Source: Ciona savignyi
Taxonomy: Eukaryota > Chordata > Ascidiacea > Phlebobranchia > Cionidae
NCBI GenBank assembly: GCA_000149265.1
Contig: CH002478.1
Location: forward strand, 1 to 64,000
Length of the DNA stretch: 64,000 nucleotides
Direction of reading: 5' to 3'
This document shows positions 26,288 through 39,300 of this stretch, in pieces (position 1 is the stretch's first letter; each line of letters starts with the position of its first letter). Made by a program: the position numbers and the translations under genes. A model generated the notes under the pieces. That model was not told where the DNA came from, did no database searches, and saw only the letters and a list, made by a program, of their open reading frames with translations.

Positions 26288-26609
26288 ATGTACTACGTTT
26301 CCATGTCCACTCTTCAGGACAAGTACTTGTCCTGAAGTGCGTCATCGCGCCTGACGGGACCACGTGACTTCAAAATTGAGGCGCAGTACTTGTCCTGACG
26401 GAGAATCGGTCAGGCGGTCCCGGAGAGGTTGCCCAGTCGAGTTCAGGCGCAGTATTATGCGCCTGAACGCACTCAACCGAAACATTTCAAACAACACGCT
26501 GCAACTGGAAATTAGTGATTTGTGCGGAGTATTGTGCAGTTCAACACTGCTAGGGTATAGGCGATGGTGATAGTTAGATTTAAAACTAAAAGTAACTTTT
26601 TTAGTAGCG

Positions 26610-26880
26610 TAGTAGATTACATCCTAATATGAGGTATAAGGTTTATAGACTAGGCTGTCAAGCTTAAGTCGCCAAATGGTTTAGCTTGACCAAATAGGCT
26701 AGCCTCAATTGCTTAATTAAATTTTTAGAAGACGAGTAGCAGTTCATATCCTGATATGAGGCCTACAGTCAAAATGACTGGGCTGTTAAGTTAATTTAAG
26801 TCGCCTAATGGTTTAGCTTGGGCAAATATGCTAGCCTCAATTGCTTAATTCATTTTTTAGAAGACTAGTAGCAGTTTATA
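26610..26880. repeat. Two diverged tandem copies of about 130 bp inside the Harbinger element
   Basis: Copies at about 26610-26738 and 26739-26880 share AAGTCGCC.AATGGTTTAGCTTG, GCTAGCCTCAATTGCTTAATT and TTTTTAGAAGAC.AGTAGCAG. The unit is near the left end of the transposon. Confidence 0.75.
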
Positions 26881-26925
26881 GCCTGATATGCCACCCCCCC
26901 CAAAAAAAAAAAACACCGCCTGGAG

Positions 26926-27433
26926 TCTTGGCCACAGCAACAGACCACCAGGACATGGAACTGGACACCCTGGCCACACCGCATGCTGAGCAATCTATCG
27001 TGCTGGATATTCCGGTAACTTGAGGAATCCTCTGCCCCGGATATCCCAGCCACACGGCATGTTGAGGAATCTTCTGCCCCGGAAACTTAAGTCATCAACA
27101 CGTGCCCAGAAAACTGGAAGAATACCGGTATCAGGTACACAACAGTAGTTGTTGAAAAATTGTTCCATAGTCTGTATATAATAATACTGTTTTATTTCCA
27201 AAGGTACTTCAAGACGAGCACAACCAAGACGAGCACAACCAAGAAGGCAAAGGGCAGCAGCTGCCTTAGCGCAACAGGACCGGGAATCTCGCAATTTTGA
27301 CGAAGTATTCCAACTTTTGAGAGAGTCAGAAGCAAGAAGCTCTGCGAACATTACTGCTATGGTAAATGCCATTGCACAACTTGTAGACGTGTTGACTGCA
27401 TCGTTTAAAAGACAGAATCCATCTTGTGTTTAA
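26926..27433 (+). pseudogene. Harbinger accessory (Myb/SANT-like partner) protein, C-terminal remnant
   Basis: About 27204-27433 reads TSRRAQPRRAQPRRQR, then a glutamate- and glutamine-rich helix ending FKRQNPSCV and TAA at 27431-27433. Upstream, 26926-27090 holds acidic repeats of the type EESSAPDIPATRH that need a frame shift. Position opposite the transposase and the charged C-terminal helix fit the DNA-binding partner of Harbinger elements. The Myb domain itself was not found, so this assignment is inferred from context. Confidence 0.5.
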
Positions 27434-27449
27434 TATTGCATTCACTATT

Positions 27450-27500
27450 TCGTTTTTCGTTTTTCGTTTTTCGTTTGTTTTTCGTTTGTTTTTGCGTTCT
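27450..27500. repeat. TTTTCG simple repeat
   Basis: About eight imperfect copies of TTTTTCG/TTTGTTTTTCG, just past the accessory ORF stop inside the Harbinger element. Confidence 0.75.
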
Positions 27501-27681
27501 GATTCTGATGTTGTGTTTTTATTCATTTCTGTCGTTTTTGCGTTCTGTTCTCTTCGGTTTCATACGTATGTTGCGTTCACTATTTTGTTCATTTCAAGTT
27601 TATTAAAAATTCAAAAACGAATAAAAACAAATCTACATTTCAATGAACAAATAATCCGCAATGATTTGGCGTATATGACTG

Positions 27682-28310
27682 TCAGCACTTGGCTGCGACG
27701 AGGAACTTTGAGGAACAAGGGTTGCAACAAGCTGTAATAATGTATGGAGCTCCTTCTGCATCAACATGTAATTGCCTTTTTAAAATCCGCCACCTGGCTT
27801 TCAACCTCCCAAAGGCATTCTCCACAACTATTCTCTCACTGCTGTGATGATGGTTAAAATTTTCAGTTAGAGTAGAACCGGTGTAGGGCCTCATCAGCCA
27901 TGGTAATAACGAATATGCGGAATCACCAACAATCATCACTTGAATTTCGTTGTTGTTGTTGGTATGGTTCCCTGTATGATATAATTAAAGTTTTACATCA
28001 CTAGGAAACTAAATTAACTGACATGAATACATACCGTTGGAAGGCTGGTAGCATTTTCTATACAAATTGGACGATTTAAGCACCGATGCATCATGTACAC
28101 TGCCGGGCATTTTGACAGATATGTCTCTGAATCTAAGAAACATGGGCAACATGAATATAAATGTATGATACATCATTCAATATTTCTGCTTGTATTATGG
28201 ATATGACATCCATCAATATATTTGGTGATATTGGTTTCAATGCATTGCGCCTCGTTGGAATCTGGGAGGTATATAAACTGTGCACTTTTTGCATAGTGCT
28301 CGACAAAACC
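27682..28310 (-). pseudogene. PIF/Harbinger DDE transposase (HARBI1-type), damaged
   Basis: Exon 27971-27682 encodes GDSAYSLLPWLMRPY and ERIVVENAFGRLKARWRIL, the C-terminal half of a DDE_Tnp_4-type nuclease with its catalytic Glu (VENAFGRLK). Exon 28132-28035 encodes PGSVHDASVLKSSNLY with the second Asp (HD). A stretch at 28310-28199 reads EHYAKSAQFIYLP and IDGCHI, which may hold the first Asp. The frame breaks after IDGCHI, and the C terminus reads TACCNPC where family members continue with an LHN-type motif. This is a non-functional copy. Possible further remnants of 5' exons extend to about 28690 but could not be joined. Confidence 0.85.
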
Positions 28311-29096
28311 TAAAATGAAAATTCATGGGTAGGCTACATACAGTACATCACACATAACTATATACAAAAAAAGTGTTTATAGGTTACCTGTGAAGACACC
28401 GATGGACTGATGTTTTCCAGTCAGAGTCATTAAAATTCTTTACAATTGTGTCCCATCAGTCTGTTGACCTGTAATTCAATTATCTGTTATGTACACTACA
28501 CAGTAGGTCTAGCCTACACTCAGTACACTGTACAATAACAATCAAAAATGGAGTTCATCAAGGTACACATAATACATTATTCTCAGTACCGGTAATCCTA
28601 TATGGCCTAATCGCATTAATGTTAATATGGTATGCACACAAGACAACAGCAGATTGGTCAATTTACCTTTGTAGCATCCAGAAATCTCTTTTTTTGTGAG
28701 GCCTAGGGACATGTTTGCCCAAAATTCCAAGTGCTAACATACATGTTTTTTTTTTGCATTTTCTTCATTTTCTTTTGCTCAATCATGATAATCGTCAAAA
28801 TCAGTTGCAGTATAATTGTTGCAAGTGCAACTGCTTCTACAGATAATTCAGTTCTCGGCATTTTTTTGTTTTTTTAGGCCATAAACATGTAACAGTTAGA
28901 TCTATCAACACAACACACAGCAGACTCGAAATGCATTCTTCCCTGCGACGCGCTTGAGTGATCACGGTGCGCCTGAAAAGTGGACTAAGCGGACATGGAA
29001 ACGCGATGGGTTTTGCGCCTGATCGTTCAGGCGGTCTAGTCCAACAGGCTATGCTTTCAGGCGCAGTACACAAATGGACATGGAAACGTAGTAATG

Positions 29097-32000
29097 GTCA
29101 CTGCCGACTATGCGACTCAAGTTCGGAAGTTTAACATTCGTTAAAATGTGAGAAAATGCAATTGTGGGAACGATTATGTTTTAAAGTGCTGGACATATCA
29201 TTTTATGTTTAAAGTTATTAGGCTGTTTTAGAGCGGCCACACCAAAATTGCTAAAAACAAAAAAGAATAACATCTGCCATGTGAAACATAAATGCGATGC
29301 GAATTTCTCCAAGGTCGAAAGTTCATTTTTATCTACTTTATCGTTGTCCACTCCTCAGGGGGATTCGGTAAAACCCGGCCATGATCAATTTCAACGATAC
29401 TGCTCTAATCTACATGCCTGACCGTATAATTAATAGTGGCCCAGAGATTTAAACGCCGATAAAGCTCAATGCCCTCGTCTGAATTTCGATTAAGAGATCA
29501 ATGCTTTATAGGCTACCCAATACCAGTAATTATACCCCATCGGCTGTACTGGCAATTTGAAACTTCGAATTAAAGTGCAAAGCGTACAACTTTGGGAGGT
29601 TGAGGCACAAATTACAAATGTGTGCATAAAAGCCCGCATAACCACACTATTTTACAAGAATATACTCGAATTACATGCGATCTTTCAATCATTTTATCGA
29701 ATTTCAAAGTTGGATGCAAACAAGTAAACCAAAAGGATTTTTTATTTTTGACTCGTGCTCCTCTTTCTTATCTTTTTGCCACCAACAAAAATGACGTCAC
29801 AACTGTTCCTCACCTACAGAGTAAACAAATTAGGACTTCTACTTTCAGTTAATCAGTTTAACTTTGCTGTTGCTGGGTTTAGTTTAACTGATCACCCTTT
29901 TGTTATCTGATCCACGCGGGACTAATCAACTTGCTCAAATTTGCAAAGATACTGCTAATCTTAGAAACAAAAGAGTTTTTATTGCTTAAAATAAGGTTCT
30001 TCCTCAGTCGGAACGAATAGGGGTCGCAGACAGCCTTTATTTGGTGTCTTTAGATGATGGTTTAATCCCTAAGTTAGCAATGTGAATACCGACTGGCATG
30101 TTCAACAAAAAATTCTCTGGCGCCTTGTTACTTACTGTCTTGGAGTTTAACCCCGACTTGGGCGCTTGTGTAAGTACTTTACTTGTGCTTATACGTCATG
30201 GTTGACTTGAAAGTTTAGTCCTAACGCCATTTCAGGAACGTTATTAAAAGGTGGTACCTTGTAACAAACATCGATATGCTCAATTGATGTTGGGACATAT
30301 TATTTAGCGCCAGGAATATATGTTCATTTTCTCCAAAGTATTGTCAGTCCATATCATCGTTTCCTGAAACAAGGAAAAATGACGGCGAAAAGTCGCAGAC
30401 AAGGTGTTTCGCGTTCTTTCAAGGTATCGCTTATCTTGCGCTGAATGCGCCAGGCATTTAAACAAAGCACCGGACAAAGGACACAACACGCGACACCAAA
30501 TAAACCGGACACCTAATACACGATTACGAACCAGCGGATAAAATCAGACATGCTGGAGAATGGTGGAAGGTTTATGTTGTAAACTCCACGATTTCCGCCT
30601 TCCTTTGTCCATCGGACAAAACCAGCTGGGCAAAAACGTCATCACCTTTATTCAAAAGAGACGATTAAACAACATAATCGAATGAGACAGACTAGACATT
30701 AAGTGTTTGTTTTGGTCAAAATGCATTCGTTTCCAAGGACGACAAAAAGGACGCCCACATTATTCAGTTGTCTTCATTTGCAGATAAAATTAAAATATAC
30801 TTCCCATCAAGAGCCGCATAGTGCCATAAAAGCGGAATAACAACAATTTGCAATAGTTGTGTCACGCAGCGAATCCCTTGAACTAAAATCCGCGCAATTT
30901 TTGACAGGCTCCACCTCGCATGATGTGCAAAGCTTCGTTCACTGCACCCTGGCGTACATATGGTTAAGCCGGTTCACCAGGTCAAGTGACCGATGAAGGA
31001 CGGAAGGTTACAGCTCAAAATCGTAATGACACTTTCTTTGATAATGCCGCCGTTGGTCAATCGTACAAGCGAAATGTTAACGGCGGTCATTTCCTATCAA
31101 TCTCTATTTTTAATGCTAATTTAAATTTCTGTTGGTATAACAGATTACTAAAACTACAGGAAATAGCAGGATATACCCGGGGTAGGGTTACAAGAGTTAA
31201 CAGAAAGAGTCAGAGTGTATCAGTCTGGACACCTGAATGCACTGACCTTAAAATCTCAGAGTCTCGTGTAGCGCATTTCTAGCGTATCAAGTCAATACCG
31301 CAAGGAAATGGTTTCATAAACAATTTCAATGGCGCTTCCACCAAATTTTGTATTCCAACAATTGGTCAAAGAGTTAACAAATTCAGTGTACCAAATTAAC
31401 ACAAAACAACAGTTACACATCCCGTTAAAATAATGACATTGTTTTGGGTACACGACCGTTCACATAACGAAAATGCTGACCCTTGGTAGTTTCACTCAAA
31501 AGCGCGTCGTTGCACTGGCAACAAATAAGTTTCACACTTAAAAGTTTTTACCAGGGAACTTGATTAATGTTGGATAAGACAAATGATATGCAAGTGCTGG
31601 CACTAAATGACAACCATGCACGCTGTATGACAATAGAACACACTATATTATTGCTTGGCCAACATCCCCTTGTCCCCCGCAGAATTCTTATACGTTGAAC
31701 TAACTTTGGGCCTGGCTTGTATTATCACATAATAAGAATCTATGTCAATTAATCCTGTCCTTAATGCTTTATTAAGACCATCTTTATGATTAAATCACTT
31801 TTAGGTGTTACACAGACAATATACTATTGTAATACAAACTTTCATACACCTACTACTGCACTTCTACGTATACACTAACTATATCCTAAAATCTCCCAAA
31901 ACATTACCAACCGTGCGACCACACACCCATTATTAACTGCAGCCAAAACATTGAGTTCAGTATTCACTGCCAAGTGAAAGTCTGGGAAAATGTTTACAGT

Positions 32001-33340
32001 ACCACGGACCACACAACCAGCAACACACTATAAACACAATCCCTTTCACTTGGGCCTGCTCAATCTGTGAGAAAAACGTGTTGGTTTGTACATCTGCCGG
32101 TTAAAATGGGCCTGTAAGTGCCTTAGAGAGTGAACTGTAATTTAAGAAAGACGAGTTATCCAATTACTCAATAGATGTTTCAGATGTGATCTTTGACGCG
32201 CATGTAAATTACAGTTTATAGTGCGATATGCAAAGTAGTTAGCGGTTTCCTGACCCCAACTGTATCGGTATGTCTTGTAATGCATGTAACTACCGGTAAT
32301 GGGCTACAACTGCGCATTTTTAAAATTTTGATTCTTTTTGGGCGCATAATTTTCACTCTGAAAAGTGGTCATTTTTAGGTTCAAATTTACCGCCACAAAA
32401 GGCGTTTTATTATACAGTTGAATCGTGCAAATATTTTTTGACATCTGACGAGGCAATTGAGACAGAAAATAAACCTGAGATATGCAAACCAGACTTATAT
32501 TTGGCAAGGAATTTTTGATCATGTTTGAAGACTAAATATGGTACATACCTGCGGTTCCGGAGTGGCGAGAAAAAAAATCCACTACTGAGGATCGTTTACC
32601 ATGGCCCACGAGTCCCTTGTACTTTACGTAGTAAGTCGATTTATAACTGGTTGGGTTTGCATCTCGGGCGAAATTGACAAATTTTCTGGTGACAGTTCTG
32701 CGCATTTAGTCGAACTCTATCCGTGGCAGGTCAGCCGTGTCGAACCTTAAACAACTGGGTATCACGTGTCTTGTTTCTGGCTGTCGCGCTTCAATGATCG
32801 CGTCGGCAGTGCGCTGCACATCAGGTGTCTGACAAAGCACCTCACGCAAGACGTTAACATTTTCTTAAGCCCAATTAACCAATCATCGGACTCAGCCTAA
32901 AGAACTATAGTTCTTTAAGGCTGTTTTTTATACAATGACCCTGCTTATATTATCAGCGCAACTAAAACCCAAATCATTGTCAATTTTCCATGAATTAAAA
33001 GATTACTTTATGGAAAACATCAAATTCAGTGGTGTCTGCAAATATTTAAACACGAAGATTCGACTAAATGAAAAAGTGTGGTTTATAATGCGATTTCGCT
33101 TTCAAAGGCGACTTATTTTAAATAAACTCTTTCCTGCAGAGCTGCGCCTGAGCTACTGCCAGTGAAGCAAATAGGTTTCCGCTAAATGTGTCGTGAATTT
33201 CCCCCCGAAGATGTCCACAGAAAGACGAAAATGTACAAGCAAGCGATTCTGGTAAATCTTTATTCTAATTTTCTCCAAAAAGGAACAACATTATAACAGC
33301 GTCATGTAAACAATAGAAAGACGAAAAATGGGCAGTAAAA
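29097..33340. other. Protocadherin B 3' flank, no gene supported
   Basis: No gene recognised. TTTATT at 33259-33264 (AATAAA on minus), about 77 bp past the protocadherin B stop, is a candidate polyadenylation signal. A CRE palindrome TGACGTCA lies at 29792-29799. Open frames such as plus 30986-31282 have no recognisable protein features. Confidence 0.4.
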
Positions 33341-36300
33341 TTAAGAGCTTAATAATCTCTCAATATTCTCAACTATTTCATTTGTTTCTCTCATGCTTAC
33401 ATTTCCGCACTGATCGAACGAGTTTTTGCGGTTACGGGGATTTCGAGGCTCAGATCCCCGAGGAAAAAAAGGTTCGGACTCGGACGAAAGTAGATCAGCC
33501 GATGCGCTTCTTGCGATTGATGGAACTGACTTCGCTGGAGAAGACGGCGTCGAGAGGGAAGCTGTCGAACGTGAGTCTACATTTTGTGGCTCAACGTCGC
33601 GACGCGTGAAGTAATGACTTCGTCTCGAGGATTCTGATGTTGGTGATGTTACTGAAGACAAGGAAGAAATCGGACTGAGGCGAGGGTGTTGCTCGGCTGG
33701 TGGTAAAAGATATTCCCTGGAGTTTACCGGATGTCGCATTGGTGGAGCGGTATAACTAGGCCCGTACGAATCTCTCATGAACTGTCCATTCGCAGTTACA
33801 AGGACGTTCGAATATATCGAGCTTAGATCGGATGCGGGGTATGGCCAATAATGACGCAACGGTTTGGCTTCGTGTATGGTCTCGAGGTTAGGAACTGGTT
33901 CGATTTGGTTGTACTGGTGCTTCACAGCATCTTGGTGGTTATAATAATGATGGTGTCTTGGAATTGGTGGACACAGCTCGACGTAGAGAGGAGCAGATTG
34001 TTGGTTGTCAGGGGATATCGGAGAACTTGTTGCTGTAGAAAAAAAAACTTTGTAGCAAAAGTACAATTGATAATTTAGCTATCTTAGAATGTTTATTGTA
34101 AAACTGATCCAGTGTTTACCCTTGAATGTAATAAGGTTATAGCATATTAAGGTCAAATAAACAAGGGTTGAAATATTGGTTCTTAATTTTTCGTAGGCCA
34201 AAATCTTAAGGTTTCTATTAAATGTGGGTTCAATGTTCATAATAGGTTGATAATGGTTCAATGTGGATAGTAATATTATGGTAAGGGATAAGGTTTATTT
34301 ATGTTGAATATATCCATTTATTCAACCCAAAAACACAATTGAAATCTTTTTAAAAAAATATATATATTTTTGAAAAAATTATAACCCAGTAAATAAACTT
34401 AGTCGGCGTATTTGACTCTTACCGTTGTTGCTACCACTGGGCATCCAGCACGTATCACTGTGGCCAAATTCTAAGCATTGTGCTGAGCAGTTTGGGCTCA
34501 GAGGGCCGTATTCCATTTCCCTTGAATTTTTTCGAGATCGGACTGCGGCGTTGTACTGAACTTTATAGAAATCTAAAATTATAAAAAAAATTGATAAAAA
34601 TTTTATAAAAAAAAGAACTCTTTATCAATATGTATAGTATGTAATAATAGTCTTAGTCTCTTAAAACTAAATGCAGTTATTAAATATTTTAAAGTGTGGC
34701 TTTAACAAATAACTTTTGGTTAAATATAGGAATAATATATAAATATTTATTCGTAAGTAGATTGCATTCAATTATCTAAGCGATTTTACCTTGTTCGTAA
34801 GTTGCGTCACAACTTGCCGCATCAGGATCACTATCTCCTCGACCACTATCGCCATCATGCGACAGAGTTGGCAGATGGGGCGCAGACATATTTTTGAAAG
34901 ATGGGTTCTGTGTTGAAAGGTCGTGGTTGGAAGTCGAGCAATGATACATACGATCAGTTCTAGATGTAAATTCTCCTTACCTGTGGGTCGTATGAGGTAA
35001 CCAGAGGACGACAAAGGCTTTTACTCGAAGAACGAAAGGACCGGTTACTGATGTCGTTACGCGGTACTATTGTGACGTCATTGAATGATCCTTTGTTATA
35101 TGAATCGTTTCTGCAAAATGTAAAATCAAGTTAATTTTGAAAACACAAATCAAATAGAACTAGCGAAGTATGAAAGTAATAACAAAAATTAGACAAAGCA
35201 GCAAGAACTACAACAACATGTCTGAAACGAACCTGTTTGAGGCTGCCTGGCTCCAAACTGCACTTCCCTGTCCAATACTGCCCTCTCGCGACAGAGATTT
35301 ATTAAAATTTGGTTTCATGCTCGTCACTGATGTTCTGCACCATTCGTGGCTCTCGAGCGACCCCTTGCGACATGAGTACGTGCGAACTTGCTGCAAAATA
35401 ACGTTTTGTTAAGATTGCATTCAAACTAAGAGTGATGATTGCGTGTTACTTGCAAAATCAAGCATTTGCATATAGGCTAAAAAAGTTTTCATTTTACAAA
35501 GGCTTGGCAGCCAGAATATATTCAGCCTGCATTCAATTCAATTTAAACTACTGCGAAAATAAGCAAGTTATCCTAATTTCTTACCTTTCTATTCTTTCTG
35601 CATTTCATGACCACAGCTACGATAACGAGAATCAAGATAAACAGAAAGGCAGCAAGGGCACCGATTATGATGACGAGATAGGAAGCTGCTGGTTTAATCT
35701 TCCAGACATTGGGGTCCGTGGTAGGCAGAACTAAGGTGTCCATCACTTCAATCCGCACAGTTCGTTCGTTGGATAAAGAAGGCGAACCGTTGTCTTGTGC
35801 CTGAAGTTTATTAAATTACTTTTAATAAATATTCACATGTGTAAAAGTGTATAATATAAACAAATTAACTATTCCCTTTAAGAACGTTCCCCCATACTTC
35901 GTTATAAAATATATTTTAATGGGAAACTGGCGATGGCTTTATGAGGTCGAAATTTATATTATAAAACGGAGAGCGGATAGAATTAGCTCGTTTTGAATAC
36001 AAGGTTTAATTTCGTTGCTATATGGAACATGATAACGCCTCGGGTATTTCTTTTAAAAGGGAATCTATTATTAATGATATTTGTCTGAAGTTTTAGGATG
36101 TGTTGAACATCAAATTATGAAATAATCGGCCTGGATGGAAATTGCATGGAAATTGGAATTACACAATTAATATTAAAAATTAAGCATCACCGGATATTAG
36201 TATAGTTGATTTTTGGAGTAAGTTATTTTCAAAGGAAAACCTGTTTGAAGCGTGCGTTATTGTCTAAACTTTTAATTTTTTTGCTTTGACTACATAAGTT

Positions 36301-39300
36301 AAACATATAAAACATTTATCGAAAACTAACGATAATTAGTTGGTTACCTGTACTACTATAATATGCACGCCAAGCTGATCCTCGAGATTGCCTATGCTCA
36401 TGTTCAGTCTCAAATCGCCGGTTTGAACGTCAATTAAGAAAAGATACGACGATTGGGTATGATCCTCGCTCACGATCCTATAGTTTAATTCTCCATTTTG
36501 ACCGTTGTCATAATCCACAGCCTGTACCGTAAATATAAACAAATTTATTTAAATTCAAAATATAAACAAATAAAAAATTTTGCTTTGAAAAAATAGTTAA
36601 TACTGTAAGCATACTTTTAATTCACAAAATGTCTCCAACAGAATATTCGATAACTAATCAAAACGTTAGAAATGTCACAGGAGTTTTTACTTGGACTCGC
36701 ATGATGACTTCATCACGAAGAATGCTCGCGTAAATCGTCTTGTTGTCTATGATTGGATTTGTGAAGAAAGGGGCATTGTCGTTCACATCTGCCACTGTGA
36801 GCAGCAGGTTACAAGTGCCCTGCAGCGCCACCGGATGACCACCATCTCTCGCTACAACAGTGATCTGAAAAAGTTCGTGTCATTTAGGATCATTCGTCTA
36901 AACAGATTAATAATTAATCATTCATCCTTTGGCAAGAAATTATTTATGAATCTCGTTACAGAGCAGCCAGTTATCACAGCTTATGTGTATTCACAGTCGG
37001 GAGTTCGAAGCTATAGAGTTTAGGGTTGATGGGGGTAACGCTGGTTAAGTGCTTTGCTCGGCGATACAAACGCTAGCTGTATATGCCAAGTTTGTTTATA
37101 AATTAACAACGCGCGGCATTATATTAATATACGACAGTATTACAAACTCTTTACCTTGTATTCGTGTGTGGTTTCTCGGTCCAAAGGCCGGACGAGTGAT
37201 AATTGTCCAGATTTTGGTTCAATTGAAAAACTTCCATCGTTATTTTTTAAAGAGTAGTGAATTTCCCCATTAGCGGAAGGTACGATTTCAGAGTTCTGTT
37301 AAAAGTTGATAACGTTAACAACTTAGATTTAATTTTAGTACTTTAGCTTAGCCAAACATGTTTCTACATAAACAAAACAATACATGATCCTTCATTAGCA
37401 AAAAAACAATTCATCTCACGTCGTTCAAGGTAAGTGCTGGTGAATTGATTGCGTCATCATCGTTCGCATGAAACGTTGTGATAACAGTTCCGATGTCAGC
37501 GTCTTCAGGAATAGTCAGTCGGATTTTGTCGGCATCCAAGGTCGGGGTGTGGTCGTTTACGTCCAGCAATACAATGGTTATACCTTGACTCGAACATCTA
37601 AGCATAATATTGCACGTTAGCGGAACTGGTATTTAAATAATACGGTAAAGAGAGAAACGGTAAACACGAAATGGACAGTAATGACTGAAACCACTGTTTT
37701 GTAGTAATATTGCACGAATGTGTCAATATGGTAATCATGGAAGTGGATTTACTGTGGAGGCACAGCTAGATCGCAAGCTCGGATCACAAGAACGTATCTT
37801 CCTATTTCCTCTCGGTCCAAGCCTCGCACGATTCCAATAAATCCTTCGCTGGTAAGCTCAAAGGAACGAGTGACATCGTCACTTCCGCTATCCTCCATGC
37901 TCAAGACTACTTCACCGTTCACTCCGGAATCGTCGTCTTTGGCGGTGACGTAGGCAATGTAGGAACCGACAGGGGCATCTTCTTTTACGTACACTGCGAA
38001 GGATACAATTATTGATGAATGATTTTTCGTTAATATGCATACCACAGATCTCATATCAGTTTGTTGTTATTTCCTTATTCTAACATTTCAGCTTCCAATC
38101 ACATATTTTATATAACAAGTGCTGTCAGTTTTTAAATTCACATATAACTCACCAGTGTTGCCATTCGACAGTCCAATATAATTGATGCTGATTACAGGGA
38201 TATTATCGTTGACATCATCAACTCTTATCACCAACCACGTGCGACCTACTCGCTGATAGTTTGGACCCGAGTCACGTGCCTCAATCAACACTCGAAGTCT
38301 ACAAAATATAATTTAATATTTTAATAAGAAGTTTATATGTGGTTACTATGGTGGTTTTAAAAGGAATATCGTCACTGAATACTAACATATTTAATCGATT
38401 TTGTTTTAAATTATAAAAATGATTAAGGCTTTTTCCTGCTAACTAGTAATAATAAAGTGAAAAATATAAAGTTTTCTTACCCATTGTGTGACTCTCTGTC
38501 CAGTTTTTGTTTCAGTACCACATCGCCGGTGATAGCGTTTATGTTCACCAGATTTTGTGCTGTCGCTTTATTTCTCCGCGAGATGGCGTAGCGTATACGC
38601 CCAGCTGCGCCAGAATCTGCGTCGTGAGCTTGCACACGAGAAACCACGTGACCGGATGGCAAGTTCTCAAGCAAAGTTACGGAATATTCCTAAAAAAATG
38701 AGCAGTGTTTAAATTTCGCTTATAAATTTTAAAAATGCAAAAATGTTTTTTTTACTTACCAGTTGTTCAAAGATCGGATCGTTGTCATTATCATCAGTAA
38801 CTCTGATCCTGACTGACACGTGACTGCTTCTTACGGGAGATCCCCCATCCCGGGCAGAAAGCGTCAAACGTTTGAATGAGTTTCGTTCATAATCTAGAAT
38901 AAATATTTATTACATATCGAATTACGTTTTAGCGCGTGTCAAAACAGTTAGATTCTATCACATCTTATTTTATTTCTGTAAATCAAGGTAAAAACGCACC
39001 AAGTTTTCCGGTAAGTTTCAGCTCTAAATGCATGGTGTTTGTCTCATCAGTATTTTGTTCAAGCTGGAACAAAGCGTTTGGACTGATGGTGTATTTCAGC
39101 AGAGAATTGTTGCCTATATGACAAAGATAGGTTTTATCAAAAATAATCTTTTTCTACATAAAAGCAAAAATTTAGTTTTGGGAATCTTTCTTTTCTGTGT
39201 ATAAAATTAATGTTGTTGNNNNNNNNNNNNNNNNNNNNNNNNNNNNNNNNNNNNNNNNNNNNNNNNNNNNNNNNNNNNNNNNNNNNNNNNNNNNNNNNNN

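Larger units (their letters stand above)
26291..29093. mobile_element. PIF/Harbinger DNA transposon, decayed, about 2.8 kb
   Basis: Perfect 19 bp terminal inverted repeats TACTACGTTTCCATGTCCA at 26291-26309 and 29075-29093. They are flanked by ATG at 26288-26290 and 29094-29096, a 3 bp target duplication as expected for this superfamily. Subterminal copies of GCGCCTGA / TCAGGCGC occur at both ends (around 26390-26470 and 28970-29065). Inside are a plus-strand accessory ORF and a minus-strand DDE transposase in convergent orientation, the usual two-gene Harbinger plan. It lies between the two protocadherin paralogues. Confidence 0.92.

Noticed and set aside
27450-27500. Possible CRISPR-like or satellite array from TTTTCG repeats
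   Set aside because: Short simple repeat without spacers, inside a eukaryotic transposon.
30986-31282. 98-codon plus-strand open frame
   Set aside because: No recognisable motif and no splice partners.
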